DNA from: Haloferula sp. BvORR071
Lineage (GTDB): Bacteria; Verrucomicrobiota; Verrucomicrobiia; Verrucomicrobiales; Akkermansiaceae
DNA: 64,000 nt
Assembly (NCBI RefSeq): GCF_000739615.1
Contig: NZ_BATP01000060.1
Coordinates: 217,436 to 281,435 of the forward strand
Reading direction: 5' to 3'
Shown here: positions 31,936-39,531 of the stretch, piece by piece
How positions within the stretch are numbered: the stretch's first letter is position 1
Layout: each line of letters opens with the position of its first letter
Notes under the pieces: generated by a model
Database searches by the model: none
What the model was told of the DNA's origin: nothing
Seen by the model: only the letters and a program-made list of their open reading frames with translations
Made by a program: the position numbers and the translations under genes

Positions 31936-33663
31936 TCACGTGGAACCCACCGGCTTCTCCATCTTGGTCTTCGGCGCTTCCGTGATCATATCCTCCAGCG
32001 CAGCGCCGGCGGGGATCATCGGGAAGACGTTGTCCGTCTTCACGCACTCGGCGTGGATCAGGATCGGACCATCGTTGTAGGCCAAGGCCTTCTCAAGCTG
32101 CTTGGTCACGTCGGCCGGGCGCTTGATGAAGACGCTGGGGATGCCGTAGGCGGCGGCCAGCTTGCAGAAGTCCGGGTTGCCGATCAGGTCCACACCGCTC
32201 TCGCGGTTCTCGAAGAAGAGCTCCTGCCACTGGCGCACCATGCCGAGGTAGTGGTTGTTGAGCACCACGATCTTCACCGGCAGCTTGTGGATCGCTGCGG
32301 TCGCCAGTTCGAAGAGGGTCATCTGGAAGCCACCGTCACCGGAGATCGAGATCACGGTCTTCTTCGGGTGGGCGAGTTGGGCGCCGATCGCGGCGGGGAA
32401 GCCGAAGCCCATGGTCCCGGCTCCGCCGGAGGACAGCCAGTGGAAGGACTCGCTGTTCTTGTAGAACTGCGCGGCCCACATCTGGTGCTGCCCCACGTCG
32501 GTCGAGACGATCGCCTTGCCTTCGGTCAGCTCATAGAGCTCGTCGATCACCTGCTGCATGCGCAGGCCGCCCTGCTTCTTGTAGGTAAGCGGGAACTTCT
32601 TCTTGTAGCCGTCCAGCTTGGCCAGCCAGTCGCCGGTTTCAATCGGGCCGATCTTCTCGTTGATCTCGGCCAGCGCGGCCTTGGCATCGCCCACGATCAT
32701 CACGTCGGGCTTCACCATCTTGTTGCCTTCCGCGGGGTCGATGTCGATGTGGATGATCTTGGCATCCTTGCAGAATTTAGCCGGGTTGCCGATGATCCGG
32801 TCGTCGAAGCGCGAGCCGATGTTGATCAGCAGGTCGCACTCGACCATCGCCTTGTTGGCATAGGCGGTGCCGTGCATGCCGAGCATGCCGAGCGACAGCG
32901 CGTGGGTCTCCGGGAAGACGCCCTTGCCCAGCAGGGTGGAAGTCACCGGTGCGCCGAGGGTTTCGGCCAGGTAGCGCAGCTCCTTGTCGGCACGGGCGAT
33001 CATCGCACCTTGGCCGGCCAGGATCACCGGGCGCTTGGCCTTCATGATCAGCGCGGCAGCTTCCTTCACCTGCTCGCGGTCAATCTTGAAGGCTCCGCTC
33101 GGATCGTAGCCCGGCAGGTTGAAAGGCGGATTCATCGGGCCGTTGAAGGGGCCTTGGGAAATGTCCTTCGGGATGTCGATCAGCACCGGGCCGGGACGGC
33201 CGGTGGTGGCGATGTGGTAAGCTTCGCGGGCGATCCGCGGCAGCGAGTTGGCGTCCTTCACCAGGTAGTTGTGCTTCACCACCGGCATCGTGATGCCGAA
33301 GATGTCCGCCTCTTGGAAGGCATCCTTGCCGAGCATCCAAGTCACCGTCTGGCCGGAGATCACGATCATCGGCACGGAGTCCATCATCGCGGTCATCAGA
33401 CCGGTGACGGTGTTGCCAGCGCCGGGTCCGGATGTCACCAGCACCGCCGCCGGCTTGCCGGTCGCGCGGGCATAGCCATCAGCCATGTGGACCGCGCCTT
33501 GCTCGTGGCGGACGAGAATGAACTTCATCTTCGTCTTGACCGTCTCGAGTGCATCGAAGATCGGGATGGCTGCTCCGCCGGAGTAGCCGAAGATGTACTC
33601 GATACCGAGGTCATCGAGTGTTTTGATCAGGGCCTGGGCACCGTCGAGTTTCTCTTTGCTCAT
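31936..33663 (-). CDS. ilvB: Acetolactate synthase, large catalytic subunit
   Basis: 575 residues. Condenses two pyruvates, or pyruvate and 2-oxobutyrate, in the first common step of valine, leucine and isoleucine synthesis. The catalytic glutamate is in VRHEQGAVHMADGYA, and the thiamine-diphosphate motif starts at GDGGFQMTLFEL and runs to LNNHYLGMVRQW. The FAD-binding middle domain is intact. Length fits the family. It is the first gene of ilvB-X-Y-ilvN. A TTGACC hexamer lies about 140 nt upstream, without a clear -10. Confidence 0.97.
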   Translation of the reverse strand: MSKEKLDGAQALIKTLDDLGIEYIFGYSGGAAIPIFDALETVKTKMKFILVRHEQGAVHMADGYARATGKPAAVLVTSGPGAGNTVTGLMTAMMDSVPMIVISGQTVTWMLGKDAFQEADIFGITMPVVKHNYLVKDANSLPRIAREAYHIATTGRPGPVLIDIPKDISQGPFNGPMNPPFNLPGYDPSGAFKIDREQVKEAAALIMKAKRPVILAGQGAMIARADKELRYLAETLGAPVTSTLLGKGVFPETHALSLGMLGMHGTAYANKAMVECDLLINIGSRFDDRIIGNPAKFCKDAKIIHIDIDPAEGNKMVKPDVMIVGDAKAALAEINEKIGPIETGDWLAKLDGYKKKFPLTYKKQGGLRMQQVIDELYELTEGKAIVSTDVGQHQMWAAQFYKNSESFHWLSSGGAGTMGFGFPAAIGAQLAHPKKTVISISGDGGFQMTLFELATAAIHKLPVKIVVLNNHYLGMVRQWQELFFENRESGVDLIGNPDFCKLAAAYGIPSVFIKRPADVTKQLEKALAYNDGPILIHAECVKTDNVFPMIPAGAALEDMITEAPKTKMEKPVGST

Positions 33664-33866
33664 GGTGAAAAACGGGTTGGGAGAGGGAAAGTGGGGTCTT
33701 TTCGTCTGTCGGGCAATGCGAAAATGGCGATTTCTGGGGTGAATTTGCGAAATTTTCAGAAGTGCTCTCTCAAAAATGGCCGTTTGAGTGACAAAACTAA
33801 CTCATTGGGTCAAGTTGCGCCGGAGAAAATCCCACCTTGGTTAGCCCCGCCTTCCGCCTTCCTCTA

Positions 33867-35636
33867 TCACTCTCCCTCCCCATAATTCTGCCCGACGATC
33901 TTCAACCTCGCCCGCTCCTTCTCCAGTCGGTCCAGCTTCGCGGTATCCGAGTCCAGCACCCGCGCCATTTTAAAGAACAGATCCGTCTGGTCGTACATCC
34001 CGGTAAAAAGACCCGCCCCGGGGCCCTCGGCCGTGATCGGCACTGCGGAGCCGGTGTGTTGGTAGCTAAAGAGCCCCACCTGCAACTGGAAGCGGTTGTC
34101 GTTCCGCGGATAGCCGGTGGCGGGATCGATGCTGTAGTCGGGGAAGAGCCCCGCGCCCGGGGGGATCGGGCTGCCGCTGGCGAGATCCTTGATGCCTAGG
34201 ATCTGCAAGGACTGGGTGTGGTCCGCCGTGACCAGCACAAGGGTCTTCCGCTTCGGGTTCGCCTTGGCAAAGTCCCGGCCCACGCCCACCGCCCGGTCCA
34301 GCTCGATCACATCCCAGATTGTCCCCGCGGCTTGCCCGGCATGCGACTGCTTGTCGATCGATGCCCCCTCGATCATCAGGATGAAAGGCGCATCGCCCTT
34401 CGATAGAGTCGCGATTGCCTTCGCGGTCATCTCTTCGAGGAAGGGCTGGTCAGGAAGATCCGACTGATAGGTGGAGGACTCGTCCGGCGGCCGCTGGTAG
34501 CCCAGCTTGTCGTAGGCCACCGTCATGTTGCTCTGGCTGAACAGCCCGAACAATTTGCCCGGCGGGTTCGCCGGGCTCAGCGCCTTCAGCTCGCTGCGCG
34601 TTCCCACCTGCGTGAAGCCCTTCGCCACCAGCTCCTGGCTGAGGTTCCGCCCGTCGCTGCGCGACTCGAAGAATTGCCTGCCGCCACCGAGCATCACATC
34701 GAAGGCCGGGCCGCCCGTGAAGACGCCATCCACGTAGTGCCGCGCGATGTCTTCCCACCGTCCCCGATCGGCCACATAGGCCCCCTCCGCCGCTGGCGTC
34801 GCATCAGTGATGTAGGCCGTGGTCACGATCCCGGTCTTATAACCGTGCAGCCGCCGCAGGTAGCTCCACAGCGTCTCCACCCGCGGGTTGTCCAGCGGAT
34901 CGCTGTTATTGTCCGGGAAAACATTCAGCGCGCTGGTCACCGTCTTGTTGCCCATCGCCCAAGCCGTCGCGGTATTCGCCGAGTCCGGTACCACCGCGTT
35001 CTCCGCATGCGTCAGGATCATCCCCGCGTAGGGCATTCGATCCATCTCCATCAGCTGATCGTAAAAGCCTCCGCGCAGATGATCCCCGGCGCTCTGCGCC
35101 ACCAGCCGCCCCGCATCGCGATGCCCCGCGCTCATCGCATCGCCGATGTAGAGAATGATACTCTTATTGCCACCGCGCTTCGGCGTCCGGAAGCGCTGCA
35201 CTCCGATCTCCTGCAGCGCACTGCTGGCCGTCGTACCGGCTCCCGGATCGCGGACCTCTGCCACCAGAGTCTTCACTCCCTCTGTGGCAAAACTCCGGCG
35301 GCGGAATACCCAGGCCTTATCACCATCGTTGGTGTTCCAATCGTTGTTCGTCGTCACCTCATCCGCCTGGCCGAATTGCGCCACCAGATCCTTGCCATTG
35401 GTATCCCGCAGCACCAGCGAGGCCGCATTCGCATCCCTCAGCCCCGTCACCTCCACCCGCAGATCGAAGTACTGCCCCGTCAGCAAACGGCAGCGCTCCG
35501 GCAAATCGATCCGCACCTCCGGTGCCGCAGACAGCGGCAAGGGGGCGGCCGCCAGCGTCAACAGGGCAGGGGAGAGCAAGCGGCGGAAGCGCAGCGCTCG
35601 GGATAAGGCCAAGGGCAGAGACAAGGACCAGGGCAT
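33867..35636 (-). CDS. Secreted PhoA-type alkaline phosphatase
   Basis: 589 residues from the ATG at 35636, which begins a signal peptide (to about residue 38, ending PLSAAPEV); the frame is open far upstream but without coding character. An N-terminal beta domain (40-130) precedes the alkaline phosphatase core. Metal-binding ILYIGDAMS, the nucleophile motif VPDSANTATAWAMGNKT (Ser as nucleophile), IEGASIDKQSHAG and VTADHTQ are all visible, as is the late His in HTGSAVP. It releases phosphate from organic esters outside the cytoplasm. Confidence 0.93.
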   Translation of the reverse strand: MPWSLSLPLALSRALRFRRLLSPALLTLAAAPLPLSAAPEVRIDLPERCRLLTGQYFDLRVEVTGLRDANAASLVLRDTNGKDLVAQFGQADEVTTNNDWNTNDGDKAWVFRRRSFATEGVKTLVAEVRDPGAGTTASSALQEIGVQRFRTPKRGGNKSIILYIGDAMSAGHRDAGRLVAQSAGDHLRGGFYDQLMEMDRMPYAGMILTHAENAVVPDSANTATAWAMGNKTVTSALNVFPDNNSDPLDNPRVETLWSYLRRLHGYKTGIVTTAYITDATPAAEGAYVADRGRWEDIARHYVDGVFTGGPAFDVMLGGGRQFFESRSDGRNLSQELVAKGFTQVGTRSELKALSPANPPGKLFGLFSQSNMTVAYDKLGYQRPPDESSTYQSDLPDQPFLEEMTAKAIATLSKGDAPFILMIEGASIDKQSHAGQAAGTIWDVIELDRAVGVGRDFAKANPKRKTLVLVTADHTQSLQILGIKDLASGSPIPPGAGLFPDYSIDPATGYPRNDNRFQLQVGLFSYQHTGSAVPITAEGPGAGLFTGMYDQTDLFFKMARVLDSDTAKLDRLEKERARLKIVGQNYGEGE

Positions 35637-35781
35637 GACAGGTTTGGGTTTTGGTCCGCACGGATTGGCTTGGGTTCCCAAACCACGCGATGGATCAGCA
35701 TGCGCCCCCACCGGCATCTTGCCCATCCGAAAACCTCCGCATCCAGTGAACGCCCTCCCTGCATCAGACCTCCACTTCGAA

Positions 35782-35827
35782 AGGGCCAAAGGCCCATTCC
35801 ATACCAGCCTATGGGCGCAAGCCCTAG
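35782..35827. repeat. Double-hairpin intergenic repeat, family 2, copy 1
   Basis: GGGCC-AAA-GGCCC (35782-35794), a linker ATTCCATACCAGC, then CCTATGGGC-GCAA-GCCCTAGG (35807-35827). The same hairpin-linker-hairpin layout with other stem sequences is found at 46951-46992. A third imperfect hairpin follows at 35850-35863. It sits in the 291-nt gap between divergent genes; nothing else was recognised there. Confidence 0.6.
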
Positions 35828-35927
35828 GACCCGGACCACCGAAAACGCGGAGGGCTGAAGGCCTGTCCCAACTTGCTCCGGTTCCTTCCATGCTGACTTC
35901 ACCACCGCCGCCTGCTAGCAACACCCC

Positions 35928-36368
35928 ATGGAGCGCCGCTACGAGAAGATCCATCCGGTCACGGAGACCGAGGTCCTCGCGGCGATCGCGCGCGACGATG
36001 TCGAGCGCCTGCGGCTGATCCCGATCGAACTCGGAATGCATCACCAGAACTGGAAGTTCATCCAGGACATCGCGGTGAGACTCTCCGAGCACCCGGATCC
36101 ATCGGTCCGCCACAACGCCTTGCTCGGTATCGAATACGCGGCACGCTTCCGTGGTCGGGTGGAGAAGAACATCGTGAAGCCCGTCCTGCTCCGAGCACTC
36201 CGCGATCAGGATCCGATTGTGGTCGCCCAAGCGGAGACCGTCGTCGCCTCCGTCAACCGACTCATGGGCTGGAAGATCGGAGGCGCGAAGGCGCAGCGCG
36301 AACGGGAGGCGAGATATGAAGCTGCGCGGCCTTGTCGACAGGAGGGTTTGCCACCGGAGTTGGGCTGA
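35928..36368 (+). CDS. Small helical protein, HEAT-repeat-like
   Basis: 146 residues, soluble. Helical pairs with SEHPDPSVRHNALLGIEYAAR and a second unit LLRALRDQDPIVVAQAE fit one to two HEAT-like repeats. No catalytic motif. HEAT-like proteins of this size occur as immunity proteins in polymorphic toxin loci, but no toxin is encoded nearby, so that role is speculative. The next gene starts 82 nt downstream on the same strand. Confidence 0.68.
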   Translation: MERRYEKIHPVTETEVLAAIARDDVERLRLIPIELGMHHQNWKFIQDIAVRLSEHPDPSVRHNALLGIEYAARFRGRVEKNIVKPVLLRALRDQDPIVVAQAETVVASVNRLMGWKIGGAKAQREREARYEAARPCRQEGLPPELG

Positions 36369-36450
36369 TACCGCCTGAGTGCAAGGCCTGCCGAAACTTT
36401 CCGGCTTTTGGATTCTCCATCCACCGGCGGCTCATCACGTTCCCGCCAAG

Positions 36451-37080
36451 ATGATTGATCGCGAGCAAGTCAAAGCCGACAACAACGCGCTGTTGCACTC
36501 CTGGGGCTTTCCGGTGAATGAGGCCCTCCCCTTGTTAGAGGAGGAATCGGAACTCAATCCGCGCGGTGCCGCGGATGTGGCGCGACGCTGCATGGTATTG
36601 GGCTATGTCGTCGGCATCGGCTTTGGCGCGGATACAGCCGACTTGAAGGCCGCCCTGGAGGAATGGGGGCTGTGGCCCTATACCTCGGGGCGGGAACGCG
36701 AGCTCTTGAGCCGGATCAAACACAGCAAGCAGGAGCGGATCGATATCACCTGGCTGGAGGAATGTCTGCAGAGCTTTGCTTGGTGCCTGGGCCTCGACGA
36801 GTTGCCGCGCCTTCATTGCTGCGGGGAGGAGCTCGCTTCCAAATTCCCTGAGCCCTACACCGATCCTGCGGACTTCATCGCCGCGGCCAAGCTCCGTCCT
36901 TTTGAGGAGATCTATCGCGAGGCTGACTTCCATTACCGGCTCCACTGGGCCACCCGCGACGCCCGCTTGAAGAACGAGGAATTTCCAGTCTCCGAAGGCC
37001 TCATCCGCGAAAGGCGCAAGGCCCTCGATTGGGCTCTCGGAGTGGAGGCCGATTGGGACGAGGTGCCTGCGGATACGTGA
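36451..37080 (+). CDS. DUF4272-domain protein
   Basis: 209 residues from the ATG at 36451. Residues 15-180 match the DUF4272 pattern: EALPLLEEESELNPR, a helix with VARRCMVLGYVVGIGFG, LLSRIKHSKQE, a DITWLEECLQSFAWCLGL segment and EEIYREADFHYRLHWATRD. Cytoplasmic; function unknown. It follows the HEAT-like gene and is convergent with the coiled-coil membrane protein gene 14 nt away. Confidence 0.82.
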   Translation: MIDREQVKADNNALLHSWGFPVNEALPLLEEESELNPRGAADVARRCMVLGYVVGIGFGADTADLKAALEEWGLWPYTSGRERELLSRIKHSKQERIDITWLEECLQSFAWCLGLDELPRLHCCGEELASKFPEPYTDPADFIAAAKLRPFEEIYREADFHYRLHWATRDARLKNEEFPVSEGLIRERRKALDWALGVEADWDEVPADT

Positions 37081-37094
37081 GGCTCGCTCGCCTC

Positions 37095-38537
37095 TTACTC
37101 GAAGAATTTCTTCAGCGCCTTCTGCTCCGCGGGATCCAGCGAGTCCTTCCACACCCGGTCACCACCTGCACCCGTTGCTCCCGCAGCGCCACCGGCGCGG
37201 GGACCGACTGCGCTCTTGTCCACGTCGTACTCGCCGTCTTGAAGCTGCAACAAATCGCCGGGCAAGGCGCGGCTGAGATCCTTGGACTCGATGCCAGTGA
37301 GCTTGCCGATGTCGACCTTGTCCTTCTCCTTGCCAAGCACACCCGGGGAGTGGCCGGGGCCACGGTTCACGCCGCCCTTGCCGCCGGGGCCATCGCCGTC
37401 GGGGCCATTTTGATCACCCTCGCCGTCGCCGCTGCCATTGCCTTCTTTGCCCTGGCCTTCCTTGTCGCCTTGGCCATTGCCCTGCCCGTCGTTGAGCTCG
37501 TCGTTCCACTCATCGCCCGCACCTTGGCCCTTGCCCTCACCGGGGCCTGGGGGGCCGTCGCCCTTCTCGCCGCCTTGGCAATCTTTGCAGGCTTGGGCGG
37601 CCTTCTTCATGGAGTCTTTGAGCTGCTGGAGCTGCTCGGGATTCATCTGCCCGAGATCCTTCGGATCCAGTCCCTTGAGCTGATCCATCAGCTTCGAGTT
37701 CGGCTTCAGCGCGCCGTTCTGCAGGCCCTTCAATGCTTGGTCGAATTGATTGAGCAGCTTGTCCTTCTCCTGTGGCGACATGCCGGCGGCCATCTTTTCC
37801 AAGTTGCCCATCGCCTTCTCCGCCCGGCCGAGTTCGCGCTGCATCTGCTCCACCTGCGAGGCGTGCTCTTTCTTGAGCGTGTCCGTGGCTTCCAGCGAGG
37901 AGTGGCTGAACCAGTCCTCCTCCTTCTGATCGCGGAGCTCCTCGACCTTCTTCTTCATCTCCTCGATGTAGGTCTCATCAATGACGTCCTCCTGCGCGAG
38001 GCGCTCAAGGTCGGTCTCCAGATTGGTCCAAGCCTGCGGTTGATCCGGATGGTCTTGGACCCGCGTGGTGCGTGCGTGGACCGGGATCAGCAGGCCCGCA
38101 GCAAGGAAAGTGATCGCGGCGATCGGCGGCACCAGCACCCGCTGCCACGCCCAATCCACCCCCGCATCCACGCGCGGCGGCAGCTCCGGCCACGGCGCCA
38201 CTCCGGCGCGGGCGGCGGAGAGCGCATTGCGCATCCGCATCGAGGCCTCGATCCGGACCATCGATTGCTCCGGCATTTCAAAGCGACGGCGGGCGACCAG
38301 CCAAGTGATGCCCGCCAGCAAGGCCACCGCACCACCTGCTCCACTCCACAACGCCCACGGCTGCGCATCCGGTACCTCGCGGCGTACTAGCAGCAACACA
38401 CAGGCTCCGACCAAACCGATCGTCACCAGCGGTACGGACAAGGTCTCAATCCACCATGCCAGGTTGATCTTGCGCGCAACCATCGCCGCCTGGCGGGTCC
38501 ACGCGCTGCGCAACTTCTCGGCTGAGGGAGTGTCCAT
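37095..38537 (-). CDS. Membrane protein with coiled coil and Gly/Asp-rich region
   Basis: 480 residues. Two hydrophobic helices near 30-50 and 63-82 and a third near 137-155 anchor the protein. Residues 175-320 are a long charged coiled coil (Gln/Lys/Glu/Leu, with several LKGL and MNPEQLQQLK turns). Residues 325-410 are very rich in Gly, Asp, Glu, Lys and Gln. The C-terminus has a short conserved-looking end (DPAEQKALKKFFE). The layout is like DUF4175-type proteins found near BatA/MoxR genes in related phyla, but no such genes are adjacent. Function unknown. Confidence 0.78.
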   Translation of the reverse strand: MDTPSAEKLRSAWTRQAAMVARKINLAWWIETLSVPLVTIGLVGACVLLLVRREVPDAQPWALWSGAGGAVALLAGITWLVARRRFEMPEQSMVRIEASMRMRNALSAARAGVAPWPELPPRVDAGVDWAWQRVLVPPIAAITFLAAGLLIPVHARTTRVQDHPDQPQAWTNLETDLERLAQEDVIDETYIEEMKKKVEELRDQKEEDWFSHSSLEATDTLKKEHASQVEQMQRELGRAEKAMGNLEKMAAGMSPQEKDKLLNQFDQALKGLQNGALKPNSKLMDQLKGLDPKDLGQMNPEQLQQLKDSMKKAAQACKDCQGGEKGDGPPGPGEGKGQGAGDEWNDELNDGQGNGQGDKEGQGKEGNGSGDGEGDQNGPDGDGPGGKGGVNRGPGHSPGVLGKEKDKVDIGKLTGIESKDLSRALPGDLLQLQDGEYDVDKSAVGPRAGGAAGATGAGGDRVWKDSLDPAEQKALKKFFE

Positions 38538-38610
38538 ATTCCGGCTGGGATACTAACTCCACAGAGCCCATCCGCGATGCGAAAATTCCGTGAAAATCGC
38601 ATAACCCTGC

Positions 38611-38637
38611 GGAGGGCGGACATTCCTGTCCGCCTCC
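38611..38637. repeat. Palindromic hairpin between nagB and the coiled-coil gene
   Basis: GGCGGACA-TTCC-TGTCCGCC is a perfect 8-bp stem (38615-38634), extended by GGA/TCC with one bulged G. It lies 62 nt after the nagB stop codon on the minus strand without a T-tract, so it looks more like an interspersed palindrome than a standard terminator. Confidence 0.55.
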
Positions 38638-38698
38638 GAACGGGAAGATCCGACCCACTCGCTTGATCTCCAAGGCACCTTTCAGCGCCCTTCTCCAC

Positions 38699-39454
38699 TC
38701 ACAAGGCCGAGCCCGCTTCCGCGTCCAGATAGAAGGTCGCGTCCGGGTGCTCTTGCAGGAAGGAGGCGCTCACCTGATCGCTGATCGGTCCGGTCAGAGC
38801 CTCGCGGACGATCGCCGCCTTACCCGCGCCCCACGCCAGCAGGGCGATCTTGCGGGCCTCGAGGATCGTGCCACAGCCCATGGAAATCGCATGCGTCGGG
38901 ACCTGCTCCAGCCCGCCGAAGGACGGGGCGGCATCCTGGCGGGTCACCGGATCCAGCTCCACCATCCGGGTGCGGCTCTGGCGCGGAGAGCCCGGCTCAT
39001 TGAAACCGATGTGACCGGTGCGCCCGATCCCGAGCAGCTGGAAATCGATACCGCCAGCGGCCCGGATTGCCTCCTCATAGGCCCCGCAATGGCCCTCCAA
39101 GGCCTCGCCCGCGACCATGCCATCCGGGATGTGGACGTTCTCGGGAAGGATATCGACCTGAGCGAAAAGCTCGCGCTGCATGAAGGCCCGGTAGCTCTCC
39201 GGGTGCGTGCCCGGCAGGCCTAGATACTCGTCCAGATTGAAGGTGATCACCTTGGAAAAGGACAGCTCGCCCTCGCGGTGCAGGCGGATCAGCTCGGCGT
39301 AGAAGGGCAGAGGCGTCCGGCCCGTCGCCAGACCGAGCACGGCGGGACGGCCGCTGTCGTTGATCCGGCGGACCAGCGAGGCGACTTCAGCGGCGAGCGT
39401 ACGGCAGGCGTCGGAGCGATCCGCAAACACCCGGACCGAGAGGGATTCAGTCAT
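38699..39454 (-). CDS. nagB: Glucosamine-6-phosphate deaminase (NagB-like)
   Basis: 251 residues. Converts glucosamine 6-phosphate to fructose 6-phosphate and ammonia in amino-sugar breakdown. The substrate-loop motifs LGLATGRTPLPFY, FNLDEYLGL (general-base Asp) and GHIGFNEPGS (His and Glu) are present. The loop before the His reads GIGRTGH rather than GxGNDGH, so the position of E. coli Asp141 is Thr; this variant occurs in a NagB-like subgroup, so activity is likely but not certain. No nagA or transporter is adjacent. Confidence 0.88.
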   Translation of the reverse strand: MTESLSVRVFADRSDACRTLAAEVASLVRRINDSGRPAVLGLATGRTPLPFYAELIRLHREGELSFSKVITFNLDEYLGLPGTHPESYRAFMQRELFAQVDILPENVHIPDGMVAGEALEGHCGAYEEAIRAAGGIDFQLLGIGRTGHIGFNEPGSPRQSRTRMVELDPVTRQDAAPSFGGLEQVPTHAISMGCGTILEARKIALLAWGAGKAAIVREALTGPISDQVSASFLQEHPDATFYLDAEAGSAL

Positions 39455-39531
39455 GCGGGCGCAGTCGGCCAGAGACGCAAGCTCGCGTCAAACGCAAAAA
39501 CCGCAGGAAATGGCGACAAAAGTCAACTTTG

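Noticed and set aside
33664..33866. Possible attenuator or riboswitch upstream of ilvB
   Set aside because: No leader peptide with a run of Leu, Val or Ile codons and no strong mutually exclusive hairpins were seen.
31876..33885. Open frame of 669 codons opposite ilvB
   Set aside because: Antisense shadow of ilvB, whose motifs are beyond doubt; the product is low-complexity His/Asp/Gly-rich.
35928..37080. HEAT-like and DUF4272 genes as an immunity module of a toxin system
   Set aside because: No toxin, PAAR, Rhs or secretion gene is nearby; the similarity is only to general helical repeats.
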